This document shows, piece by piece, positions 28,432 to 36,596 of a DNA stretch of 64,000 bases. The notes below the pieces were generated by a model. The model was not told the DNA's origin and ran no database searches. It worked only from the letters and a program-made list of their open reading frames with translations. Origin of the DNA: an uncultured Poribacteria bacterium (GTDB lineage: Bacteria > Poribacteria > WGA-4E > WGA-3G). Numbering within the stretch: position 1 is the stretch's first letter; every line of letters begins with the position of its first letter. Both the position numbers and the translations under genes were made by a program. The stretch lies in NCBI GenBank assembly GCA_951812525.1, contig OX638316.1:2142630-2206629 (forward strand), given 5' to 3'.

Positions 28432-28752
28432 CTACGACTGTTTGTCCACCACATCTTGAATCCAAGACAAGGCGGCCATGCTCGACGACCAGCCGATAGA
28501 GGTTACGGCGAGCAGTGCGACTTGTTGCAATTCTTCTCGCGTAATGCCTTCTCGGAGGGCGCGCCGGGTATGCGAATGTACGGCACCTTCAGATTTTGCA
28601 CCGATAGCCAGTGCGAGTTTGATGAGCCTTGTGGTCTTTGGTTCGAGCGGACCAGCGGTGCTAGCGGCTTCGCCCAATGCCTGATAGGCTTTCCAGACTT
28701 CGGGGTATTCTTCAATCACATTTTGGAGAAAGTCGGGTAATTTATCTTGCAT
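28432..28752 (-). CDS. carboxymuconolactone decarboxylase (CMD) family protein
   Basis: This 106-residue single CMD/AhpD-fold domain contains the region LIKLALAIGAKSEGAVHSHTRRALREGIT. In AhpD-type peroxidases this segment carries a CxxC pair. Here it reads SEGAVHSH, so the redox cysteines are absent and a peroxidase role is unlikely. The sequence resembles YurZ-like CMD proteins of unknown function. It is probably the first gene of the run CMD, TPR, CRTAC1. Confidence 0.85.
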   Translation of the reverse strand: MQDKLPDFLQNVIEEYPEVWKAYQALGEAASTAGPLEPKTTRLIKLALAIGAKSEGAVHSHTRRALREGITREELQQVALLAVTSIGWSSSMAALSWIQDVVDKQS

Positions 28753-28770
28753 AGTTTGTGTAAAATAAGT

Positions 28771-28930
28771 CGGGATTCAGAAATCCCTCCTACAGAGTAT
28801 TTGTGTAAAGTAAGTCGGGAAATGTAAAGCAAAGACAAATTTTGCCGCGTAAATCATTCTCACTGCGAAGCAAGAATGCGCATGTGGCATTCTGCGGGCA
28901 AAAAATGTAAAGCAAAGACAAATTTTGCTT
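28771..28930. repeat. cluster of dispersed repeats
   Basis: It contains a 24-base direct repeat, AATGTAAAGCAAAGACAAAT followed by TTTG, at 28821-28844 and 28904-28927. It also holds an AGTCGGGATTCAGAAATCCC plus TCCTAC motif of the family seen in tandem at 51627-51720, and an imperfect hairpin GAATGCGCATGTGGCATTC near 28873-28891. No gene is seen in this gap. Confidence 0.65.
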
Positions 28931-28977
28931 TAATAGCACAATTTGGAGATTCCTCCTACAGTGGAATCCGGACGCTT

Positions 28978-29181
28978 CTATCCTGTTTTCTCTTTTGATG
29001 ATTCTGTCTCTTGTTGTGTTGCGGTTTCGTTCTCATTCGCCTCTTCTTCACTTAGCCCGGATTTAAAGTTTGTGACGCTTTTACCGAGTCCACGCGCTAA
29101 TTCTGGCAGACGTTTGCCGCCGAATATGAGTAACACAACAGCTAACACAATTAGTAATTCCCAGGGACCAAGGCCTAACAT
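28978..29181 (-). CDS. tatA: Sec-independent protein translocase subunit TatA
   Basis: This 67-residue TatA/Hcf106 protein forms the channel part of the twin-arginine translocation system that exports folded proteins. It has one N-terminal transmembrane helix (PWELLIVLAVVLLIFGGKRL), the conserved FGGKRLPEL hinge, an amphipathic helix (ARGLGKSVTNFKSGL) and an acidic Glu/Thr-rich tail. ATG 29181 is chosen because GGAGG lies seven bases upstream. TatC is not in this window, so the Tat genes are dispersed. Confidence 0.95.
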   Translation of the reverse strand: MLGLGPWELLIVLAVVLLIFGGKRLPELARGLGKSVTNFKSGLSEEEANENETATQQETESSKEKTG

Positions 29182-29381
29182 ATTTATGCCTCCATGCTTA
29201 CGTAATGTTTGTGCACTGCGAGGATGCACACTATACTTGGGGTATATTTTACCATATAAAAAAAAATGTGTCATGTGAAATTGGGAGTAGTTGTCAGTTA
29301 TCAGTTGTCAGTTATCAGTGACGAGGTTAGGAAGTCTTACCAGTGAGCGAGAACTGGTGTGCTGATCACCGTAAAAATGTA

Positions 29382-29410
29382 TTGACACAGGAGGCGAGGC
29401 GTGGTATAAT
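29382..29410 (+). promoter_or_regulatory. sigma70-type promoter of serA
   Basis: TTGACA (29382-29387) and TATAAT (29405-29410) are both perfect consensus boxes with the ideal 17-base spacer. The start point would be near 29417, giving a leader of about 60 bases before the serA ATG at 29477. Confidence 0.85.
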
Positions 29411-29476
29411 TAGGGTAGTTTGCAAGCGGTGTGCAAAGTATCGTTTTGTGAGAATAACAGTGGAAGGATTTGGATT

Positions 29477-31063
29477 ATGAATAAGGTGCTGGTCAGCGAT
29501 TTGCTGTCGCAGCAAGGGTTAGATGTTTTAAGAGCAAACGACGATTTTGAGGTGGATGTCGATCTCAATCTCTCGCGTGAAGCGTTACTGGGACGGATTG
29601 CTGCCTATGATGCCTTACTTATTAGAAGCGCGACGAGGGTAACGAAAGATGTTATTGATGCAGCGACGCGGCTAAAGGTTATTGGTCGCGCTGGTGTTGG
29701 CGTGGATAACATTGATGTGCAGGCAGCGACGCGAAATGGTATTTTGGTTGTTAACACTCCCACGGGGAATACAATCGCGGCGGCAGAACATACGATTGCG
29801 ATGCTGTTGGCGTTGGCACGTAACATAGTGCCGGCGGGGATTTCGCTGAGAAACAGGAATTGGCAGCGGAACGACTTCATCGGAGTTGAGTTGTACGGAA
29901 AAGTTTTCGGTACTGTTGGACTTGGCAGGATTGGACGAGAAGTCGCTTGTCGTGTGCAGGCTTTCGAGATGCAGGTAGTCGCCTACGATCCGTATATTTC
30001 AGCGAGCGCGGCAGAAAAAATGGGGATCCGGCTTGTCGATCGGGAGACGCTTTTTCGGGAATCGGATTATATTTCCGTTCATACGCACCTGAACGCTGAG
30101 ACCTATCATAGTATCGGCGAGTCAGAGTTTGCGATGATGAAGCCGAGTTGTCGCCTGATTAATTGCGCCCGCGGTGGTATCGTTGATGAAGATGCGCTCT
30201 ACTATGCCTTGAAGGCAGGTGAACTCGCTGGTGCTGCGTTAGATGTCTTTGAAAACGAACCTGCGACCGATACGCCCCTGTTGGATTTGGAGAATTTGCT
30301 CGCGATACCCCACCTCGGTGCCTCAACATCTGAAGCACAAGAGCATGTCGCTATTGAGATAGCACAGCAGGTGATAAACGCGCTCCGCGGGCAACCTGTC
30401 GCCAATGCTGTCAATCAACCGAAAATCGATCCACGGACTCTTGATATTCTGGGTCCATATCTGGAACTTGCCGAGAAGATTGGCAGTTTTCACTCCCAGA
30501 TTGTTGAGGGACAAATATCAGCGATTAAGATCCATTATAACGGTGCGCTCTTTCAGAAAGAAGACGTTACACCGTTAACTGTTGCTGTGCAGAAGGGGCT
30601 TTTGGCACCGGTGCTGACGAACGTTAATTATGTGAATGCCCCCTTTCTGATTAAGCAACGCGGGATTTCTATTACGGAAACGAAAAGCGAGATGGAAGCG
30701 GATTTTGCGAACTCCATCGCTATTGCGGTGACGACAGACAAGGGTGAGGCGGTGATTGAAGGCACCGCTTTCGGTAGTAAGGACATCCGCATCGTCCGCA
30801 TAGATCAACTGCATATAAATGTGAGACCGACTGGGTATATTCTTCTGATTTATAACAGCGATCAGCCGGGTATGATAGGTTTGATGGGGACAATCTTAGG
30901 TGAGCACGGTATCAATATCGCGGATATGACGGTCGGACGGTCAAGCTTATGGGAACTGGCTGTGACGCTTATTAATGTGGATACTCCTGTGCCTCGCAAC
31001 GTTTTGCAGACTATCGCTGCACAAAAAAAGATTGACTTTGTAAAACAGGTCTTTTTGCCGTGA
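29477..31063 (+). CDS. serA: D-3-phosphoglycerate dehydrogenase with ACT domain
   Basis: This 528-residue enzyme oxidises 3-phosphoglycerate to 3-phosphohydroxypyruvate, the first step of serine synthesis, and has the length of the long form. The substrate domain contains LIRSATRVTKDVID, the NAD-binding fold GTVGLGRIGREVACRVQ, the catalytic Arg in NCARGGIVDE and the catalytic His in IPHLGASTSEAQEH. An intervening ASB-type domain and a C-terminal ACT domain (ILLIYNSDQPGMIGLMGTIL) follow, the latter the likely serine sensor. ATG 29477 has AAGGA eight bases upstream. A textbook promoter precedes it. Confidence 0.95.
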   Translation: MNKVLVSDLLSQQGLDVLRANDDFEVDVDLNLSREALLGRIAAYDALLIRSATRVTKDVIDAATRLKVIGRAGVGVDNIDVQAATRNGILVVNTPTGNTIAAAEHTIAMLLALARNIVPAGISLRNRNWQRNDFIGVELYGKVFGTVGLGRIGREVACRVQAFEMQVVAYDPYISASAAEKMGIRLVDRETLFRESDYISVHTHLNAETYHSIGESEFAMMKPSCRLINCARGGIVDEDALYYALKAGELAGAALDVFENEPATDTPLLDLENLLAIPHLGASTSEAQEHVAIEIAQQVINALRGQPVANAVNQPKIDPRTLDILGPYLELAEKIGSFHSQIVEGQISAIKIHYNGALFQKEDVTPLTVAVQKGLLAPVLTNVNYVNAPFLIKQRGISITETKSEMEADFANSIAIAVTTDKGEAVIEGTAFGSKDIRIVRIDQLHINVRPTGYILLIYNSDQPGMIGLMGTILGEHGINIADMTVGRSSLWELAVTLINVDTPVPRNVLQTIAAQKKIDFVKQVFLP

Positions 31064-31123
31064 CAATGAATCTTGTGTCTTTACCGAAACGGTGGCCGAA
31101 CCGACGAAAAAAGGACAGAAAAC

Positions 31124-32527
31124 TTGGATGCTAAACAGAAGTGTTTATTTATTAATGACGAGATTCCAAAAGCAAGATTGTTTGAAAGTGAAAAACGGGA
31201 TGTCCATCCCGATTGTAATACCTCGTGGCGTATCTCTCCGGAACCGTTTTGGATCCCCGAAGCGGATTTAAGATGGTTTGAAGAACTCGGCACTCATCTT
31301 TTAAATTTCTATCGCGCATGCAACCTACTCTATTCTCAAAGCGTTCGGGGTATCCAGCCCGCTTGGGTGGCTGAGTACTTGGAATTTGGGAAACCGGAAA
31401 CAGTTATCCAATATGGACGCATGAACCGTTTTAAGAGCCAACTGCCTGGTGTCCTACGTCCAGATATTCTGCCTACTGCCGATGGCATGGCGATTACGGA
31501 ATTAGACTCCATTCCGGGATTTATTGGTGCGACGGGTTGTCTCTCAAGGCTTTATGCGGAACTGGGTTATTCTATCGTTGGTGGTAGCGATGGGATGGTG
31601 AGCGGATATGCTGAGATGATCCGGGCTTTGGCGAAAAAAGATGATCCGACGCTTGCAATTGTCGTTTCGGACGAATCGGAAGACTATTGGGCAGAGATGG
31701 TGTGGCTGGCTGCGGCACTTTGTGAGGCTGGAGTGAAAACTTTCACCCTCAAACCGCACGAGGTCATTTTTACCGAGGATGGACTGCTCGCCGAAAGTGA
31801 AGAAGGTAAGGTCGTTGTCGATGTGTTATATCGTTTCTATGAGTTGTTTGATCTACTGAATATCCCGAAATCGGAGTTGATGTTCTATAGTGCGAAGAAA
31901 CGTTCTGTCGTGATGACACCGCCGCCGAAATCCTATTTGGAAGAGAAGTTGTGTCTTGCGCTTTTTCATCATCAGGCACTTCAACCGTTTTGGAAGCGGC
32001 AACTCGGCAGAAAGACTTATCCGTTCTTACAAGAAGCAATTCCAGAGACATGGATTATGGATGCGCGTCCGTTGCCTCCGCATGCGGTGATTCCTAACTT
32101 GGAGGTAAATGGAAATGCCGTAACAGACTGGCGGCAGCTTGGTGCCGTGACACAGAAACAGCGGGAATTGGTTATCAAGCCGTCCGGTTTTTCCGAGCTT
32201 GCGTGGGGTAGCCGTGGCGTGGCGATCGGGCATGATCTGCCTACGGAAGATTGGGAAGCGGTTATTGAAAACAGCCTTGAGAATTTTGAGAAGGGTCCGT
32301 ATGTCCTACAGAAGTTCCATACGGCGCAACGGGTGCGGATGCAGTATTACGATTTCGATCGCGAGGATGTCCAAGAGATGCCGTGCCGTCCGCTCCTCCG
32401 TCCATACTATTTTGTAGCGGGGGATACGGTTAAACTCGGTGGCATGCAGGCTGCGGTCTGTCCGGCGGATAAGAAGATTTTACACGGTATGGTGGATTCT
32501 ATTATCGTGCCGTGCGCACAAATGTGA
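31124..32527 (+). CDS. possible circularly permuted ATP-grasp protein
   Basis: This protein of about 467 residues has no confident assignment. The C-terminal third has an ATP-grasp flavour: ELVIKPSGFSELAWGSRGVAIG, then GPYVLQKFH about 35 residues later, like the glycine-rich nucleotide grip and following strand of glutathionylspermidine-synthase-like ATP-grasp enzymes. The N-terminal region has SQLPGVLRPDILPT and AITELDSIPGFIG, which fit the substrate end of permuted forms. TTG 31124 is chosen because AAGGA lies eight bases upstream. A longer TTG start at 31073 has no such site. It lies between serA and phyH on the same strand. A ligase role is inference. Confidence 0.65.
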   Translation: MDAKQKCLFINDEIPKARLFESEKRDVHPDCNTSWRISPEPFWIPEADLRWFEELGTHLLNFYRACNLLYSQSVRGIQPAWVAEYLEFGKPETVIQYGRMNRFKSQLPGVLRPDILPTADGMAITELDSIPGFIGATGCLSRLYAELGYSIVGGSDGMVSGYAEMIRALAKKDDPTLAIVVSDESEDYWAEMVWLAAALCEAGVKTFTLKPHEVIFTEDGLLAESEEGKVVVDVLYRFYELFDLLNIPKSELMFYSAKKRSVVMTPPPKSYLEEKLCLALFHHQALQPFWKRQLGRKTYPFLQEAIPETWIMDARPLPPHAVIPNLEVNGNAVTDWRQLGAVTQKQRELVIKPSGFSELAWGSRGVAIGHDLPTEDWEAVIENSLENFEKGPYVLQKFHTAQRVRMQYYDFDREDVQEMPCRPLLRPYYFVAGDTVKLGGMQAAVCPADKKILHGMVDSIIVPCAQM

Positions 32528-32543
32528 GGAGGGTAGTTTGATA

Positions 32544-33371
32544 ATGCAATTAAGTGAGAAGCAGCTCGCGCAATTCCGAACTAATGGGTATCTTGCCATC
32601 GAGGGGTTTTTCGATCCGGTTGAAGCGAAAGCACTCCGACTAGAATTAGAACGGATTTACGATACTGAACTCAAGAACGGAACCGGTATCAATTGTGCGG
32701 TGCAAGCGGACGGGACCCAACGAGACGACGAAGGTGAACGACAAAACCTTCAGGTAATTCCGCTTAACAACCGTAGCGACTTGCACAAGGCATTGCCCTT
32801 TCATCCGAGGGTCATCTCCGTGGTTCAGCAGCTTATCGGGGATGAATTTATGTTAGAACTGGATCAGGCGTTCTGGAAACCGCCTAAAGTTGGTATCGGG
32901 ACGAGTTGGCACCAAGACAACGCCTATTTCAAGATCGCCGATCCGTTGCGCGGTACGGCGATGTGGATTGCTATCCACGATGCTAACGTTGAGAACGGGT
33001 GTATGCACGTTATTCCGGGCAGCCATCGAGAAATGTATGAACACTACCATGACCCGTTGAGCGACCATCACATTCGGTGCGATCCTCCTGAAGAGCGTGC
33101 TGTGCCGATTGAGTTAAAAGCGGGTGGTGTCCTTTTCTTCTGCTACGGCGTGGCACATTGCACCAGGTCGAACCTCTCTGATAAAGAACGCGCAGGCGTT
33201 GCCCTCCATTTCCTCCACAACGATTTCGGTGGTAGGGAGCTTTGGGAAAAAGGTAACGCAGCCAAGCCGATGCTTCGTGGTCCTCTCGCCACCGGTGGAG
33301 AGACAGAGTTTGGTGAAAAGTTTGAAGGCAGATGGGAAGAACTCATGAACGCTGTGCTGACATCTGATTAG
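32544..33371 (+). CDS. phytanoyl-CoA dioxygenase (PhyH) family protein
   Basis: This 275-residue Fe(II)/2-oxoglutarate-dependent dioxygenase shows the iron ligands: the HxD of SWHQDNAYF near residue 118 and the distal His in CYGVAHCTRSN near 207, with Arg shortly after for the 2-oxoglutarate carboxylate. The start helix FRTNGYLAIEGFFDP is typical of PhyH proteins. They hydroxylate varied lipids and small molecules, so the substrate cannot be named. ATG 32544 has GAGGAGGG upstream. It starts 17 bases after the ATP-grasp-like gene and is closed by a strong terminator. Confidence 0.88.
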   Translation: MQLSEKQLAQFRTNGYLAIEGFFDPVEAKALRLELERIYDTELKNGTGINCAVQADGTQRDDEGERQNLQVIPLNNRSDLHKALPFHPRVISVVQQLIGDEFMLELDQAFWKPPKVGIGTSWHQDNAYFKIADPLRGTAMWIAIHDANVENGCMHVIPGSHREMYEHYHDPLSDHHIRCDPPEERAVPIELKAGGVLFFCYGVAHCTRSNLSDKERAGVALHFLHNDFGGRELWEKGNAAKPMLRGPLATGGETEFGEKFEGRWEELMNAVLTSD

Positions 33372-33404
33372 ATTCAGCTCTATTTTATTTTTCTGAAATT
33401 ATGC

Positions 33405-33457
33405 AACCTTTCCTACCTTAAAGCACGTCTTTAAGGGTTAGGAAGGGTTCTTTTTTT
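33405..33457 (+). terminator. strong intrinsic terminator after phyH-like gene
   Basis: AACCTTTCCTACCTTAAAG (33405-33423) and the near-complement CTTTAAGGGTTAGGAAGGGT plus T (33429-33449) form a stem of about 19 pairs with a loop of about five bases. A run of T follows from 33451 to 33457. Confidence 0.88.
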
Positions 33458-33554
33458 GCACAACAGACATCTCTTATATTGCATCTGCTTAATGAGTTCC
33501 AAAAAACAAACCTACATCTCCGATATAAAAGCACCTCACGTGAGGATAAAGAAA

Positions 33555-34370
33555 ATGAAACATCTACTTGGCTATGCGGCGTTCCTTTCCTTGCTATTTA
33601 TCACAGTGGGATATACTACGGCAGATTTTGCTGACAATCTTGTTGTTTACTTTACGTTTGACAATGTTAAAGGCAATCGGATTCTTGATGAATCCGGCAA
33701 CGGTCTAGATGCCGAGGTTATCAAAAATACTAAATTTGTTGAGGGCAAGTACGGGGATGCGATTCACATCACGCGTGAGACTGAGGATTGTGTGAATGTG
33801 CCTACTGCTGATGAACTGGAAATTGGCGATGCGATTACGATGATGGCGTGGGTGTATCATGATGATTGGACGGGGAGCTCTTCCCAATGGTTTGATAAAG
33901 GGTGTTATTCTAAGATAATTAAATCTTACGGCATGGTGGTCTATGATAAAAAGGATTTTCCCGAACTTGGTGCTCTTGAGAATGGCTCAGGGCTATCGAT
34001 GATTTTGGCAAACGATGCCGAGGTGCATACACATATCGTTTCTAATAAAATGAAGAATAGAACATGGCATCACATCGTCGGAACTTATGACGGTAAAGCC
34101 ACGAAAATCTACTTTGATGGAGAAGTAATTCTTGAGTCGCCTTCAGGATTTGCGTTCTCTGGCATCAACGACGAGGATTTGCGAATTGGATGTGCTAAAG
34201 GTAAACCCGAGTATGCCTTTGAAAATGGCTTTATTGATGAGGTCGCGATCTGGAGTCGCGCCCTTGGTGAAGATGAAATCAGAACTGCCATGCGGGGTCC
34301 GTTATTCCCTGTTTCGCCGAGAGATAAGGTTGCTACGACGTGGGGTGATATTAAGCGGAAGGCGTTTTAG
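33555..34370 (+). CDS. secreted LamG/concanavalin-fold protein with VSP-TTWG tail
   Basis: This 271-residue protein has a signal peptide (residues 1-23, ending TTA) and one LamG-type domain: LVVYFTFDNVKGNRILDESGNG, VNVPTADELEIGDAITMMAWV, YDGKATKIYFDGEV and FIDEVAIWSRALGEDEI. It ends with the tail PVSPRDKVATTWGDIK plus RKAF. The gene at 42896-43687 is its close paralogue, and the two flank the sigma-factor and selenoprotein genes. ATG 33555 has GAGGAT upstream and starts the signal peptide. A longer frame would place 33 residues before it. Confidence 0.85.
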   Translation: MKHLLGYAAFLSLLFITVGYTTADFADNLVVYFTFDNVKGNRILDESGNGLDAEVIKNTKFVEGKYGDAIHITRETEDCVNVPTADELEIGDAITMMAWVYHDDWTGSSSQWFDKGCYSKIIKSYGMVVYDKKDFPELGALENGSGLSMILANDAEVHTHIVSNKMKNRTWHHIVGTYDGKATKIYFDGEVILESPSGFAFSGINDEDLRIGCAKGKPEYAFENGFIDEVAIWSRALGEDEIRTAMRGPLFPVSPRDKVATTWGDIKRKAF

Positions 34371-34848
34371 TAATAGGCTTGGCATGTTTTGCTGTGTACG
34401 CCACAAACTAACAGTTTGTGGTACGATACACTTTTCCAGAAGTTAATGATCCTGATAATAAATAACTAATTAGGGTCATTTCGTTTAATAGCATATAGGT
34501 CGTTTCACGGAGAAAGGCAGAATGCAAGTCCAAGAAGCCTGTGAAACCGTCACTTAAAAAATACTCCGTGAAAGCTCCGTGAATTCACCAGTTAAAATAC
34601 AACCCATTTGTCGAAAACTGAATGACCTTGAATCGGTGCGGAATGTAAGCTAAGACAGATTGAGCATAATACCACAATTTCAAACCATACCTACTAGCGG
34701 AGTGGGTAAATCCTATCCTAAATTACTCCCAGATAAAATCTTTCCTATTTTTTTATTTTTTTCGATGTGATGCACGTTTTCTAATCAACGTTTCGTCTTT
34801 AATAATAAAGGATGTTAACCATATTGCATTTGATTAGGAGGGAATCGC
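34371..34848 (+). other. leader and promoter interval before the first sigma-factor gene
   Basis: There is no gene in these 478 bases. They contain the dispersed CCACAAACTAACAGTTTGTG hairpin (34401-34420) and an inverted repeat TTTCACGGAG (34503-34512)/CTCCGTGAAA (34564-34573), with a second CTCCGTGAA at 34575-34583 and a small GTGA...TCAC hairpin inside. Further down is the motif block 34749-34810 shared with the interval before the first selenoprotein gene. Confidence 0.6.
34749..34810 (+). promoter_or_regulatory. candidate shared promoter before sigma factor 1
   Basis: After a T-rich tract comes TGCACGTTTTCTA (34771-34783), and 15 bases later TTAATAATAA. The same arrangement, with an identical 13-mer, occurs at 38086-38149 before the first selenoprotein N gene. 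The boxes do not fit sigma70 spacing, so an alternative sigma factor is possible. Confidence 0.5.
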
Positions 34849-36558
34849 GTGGAACGAGAAGATGATGTTCAATTGATTCACAAAATTTTATCGGGCAACG
34901 ATGCTGCGTTTGGCACCTTGGTTGAAAAGTATCAAAAGAGTGTTCATTCGCTTGTATGGGGGAAGATTGGCGATTATCACGATGCCGAGGATATTATGCA
35001 AGATGCCTTCCTTCAGGCATACAAAAAACTCGCGACACTCAAAGATCCCAATCAATTTGCTGGGTGGCTCTATGTCATTGCTAATCGGCTTTGCATTGAT
35101 TGGGTGCGGAAGCAAGACTGGATGGGAAGACAAAAGTTTGTGATGCAATCGCTGGAGGACACACCTGTGGCAGAGATCGAGAAGTCCTCTTATGCACATC
35201 ACGTCTCGGAACAGTGGGACACAGAGAGCACCGAGCATAGCCATGAGTTGGTGAAAAGACTTTTAGCAAAACTACCGGAGCGTGAACGTACGGTCGTGAT
35301 GCTCTACTATCTTGACGAAATGACAACGAAAGAGATCGGTAAATTCTTGGGTGTGTCGGTGAACACGATTACCAGTCGACTCCACCGAGCGCGAAAGCGT
35401 CTACAAGCAGATCAAGAACTCCTCGTTCATGGAATTCTCGGTGATGAACAGTTATCAGAAAATCTAATGGAGAACATTATGCAGCAATTAGAAAATATTC
35501 GCAGCAAGTTTGATTCGTTTATGGAGCAGGCGAAATCTGACCCTACATCAGGAGAGGATATCCTTACGGAAGCCTACAACCAGGTCGAAGCAGCACTTAA
35601 GGGTGAAATCACACCTGAATTGGCGCATCTCGCTGATGAGATATACGAGTATATGGGCAAACTCGGATTGGAGAAGAGTGTCTCTCTGCACCGTAGGTAT
35701 CTGACTGTCGCTTTAGATAGTAAGGAGCGTTTCTGGTCGCATCAGGAATTAGTGGGTAGCCTCGCTATGCTTCAGAGAAACACGGAAGTGATTGAGGAAC
35801 AGACTCGGCTTTATCGTTGGACGTGCGAAAATATGTCTGATGAATATGTTTTGAAGGTTATTGACCAGTTGACCGAAGCTTACTGTTGGACAGCGGAAGG
35901 TCGTGTTGATGAGTGGTTACAACTTTATAACGAAGCCTCTGAACGCTTAGAGAACCCTGAAGTGAGTCGCTACGAACATTGCTGGTTCCTGCAAGCCGGC
36001 GCAGAGGTCTTACGCGCCAACGACAGGTTAGATGAGACGCTTCTTGGAATGGAAAAGTTGGAACGTGCTAACGGCAAACCCGATTGGGAGCATTATTTCG
36101 GATTCTGGTTGGCTGTAAGAACAAATCGACTTCTGGTGTATAGCAAACGGGAAGACTGGAATCGTTTTGATCAGGTTTTTACGGAGGCGCGTACGTTTAT
36201 CGAAGGAGAATTGGAAAAACGGAATGCCGGTCATTCTGTAAATCTCTATAACCTTACATGGGCTGCGCACGATGTCGGTTGTTGCCTGTTGTGGTCGAAG
36301 AAGTATGACGAGGCGAAACATTTCCTACAGGTTGCCGTTGATTTGAACGACTACGACGCTTGTGGTCACTTCTTTCTTGCGGTAAGTATTTGGGCTTCTG
36401 AGAAGGACAGAGAAAAAACTTTGTGTCATTTAAAGGCGACTCAGGACTTTGTACTGAATTCTAATCGGGATATGTACTACCCCAATTTTCTTGAGACCCC
36501 TGAATTTTCGGATGTAAAAGATGATAAAGCATTTCTGGAAGCTCTGGGACAGAAGTAG
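34849..36558 (+). CDS. ECF sigma factor with long TPR-like C-terminal extension
   Basis: This 569-residue protein starts with an ECF sigma factor (about residues 1-190). Region 2 runs AFGTLVEKYQKSVHSLVWGKIG, DAEDIMQDAFLQAYKKL and FAGWLYVIANRLCIDWVRK. Region 4 runs LPERERTVVMLYYLDEMTTKEIGKFLGVSVNTITSRLHRARKRL. About 370 helical residues follow, with a TPR-like pattern toward the end (YDEAKHFLQVAVDLNDYDACGHFFLA) and no transmembrane segment, so the extension is cytoplasmic and may act as a built-in sensor. It starts at GTG 34849 after a perfect AGGAGG. The sigma part is closely related to the sigma factor at 39705. No separate anti-sigma gene is visible. Confidence 0.88.
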   Translation: MEREDDVQLIHKILSGNDAAFGTLVEKYQKSVHSLVWGKIGDYHDAEDIMQDAFLQAYKKLATLKDPNQFAGWLYVIANRLCIDWVRKQDWMGRQKFVMQSLEDTPVAEIEKSSYAHHVSEQWDTESTEHSHELVKRLLAKLPERERTVVMLYYLDEMTTKEIGKFLGVSVNTITSRLHRARKRLQADQELLVHGILGDEQLSENLMENIMQQLENIRSKFDSFMEQAKSDPTSGEDILTEAYNQVEAALKGEITPELAHLADEIYEYMGKLGLEKSVSLHRRYLTVALDSKERFWSHQELVGSLAMLQRNTEVIEEQTRLYRWTCENMSDEYVLKVIDQLTEAYCWTAEGRVDEWLQLYNEASERLENPEVSRYEHCWFLQAGAEVLRANDRLDETLLGMEKLERANGKPDWEHYFGFWLAVRTNRLLVYSKREDWNRFDQVFTEARTFIEGELEKRNAGHSVNLYNLTWAAHDVGCCLLWSKKYDEAKHFLQVAVDLNDYDACGHFFLAVSIWASEKDREKTLCHLKATQDFVLNSNRDMYYPNFLETPEFSDVKDDKAFLEALGQK

Positions 36559-36596
36559 GACAATCAATCATGTCCAATTGATTTGGTTTTAGCCTT

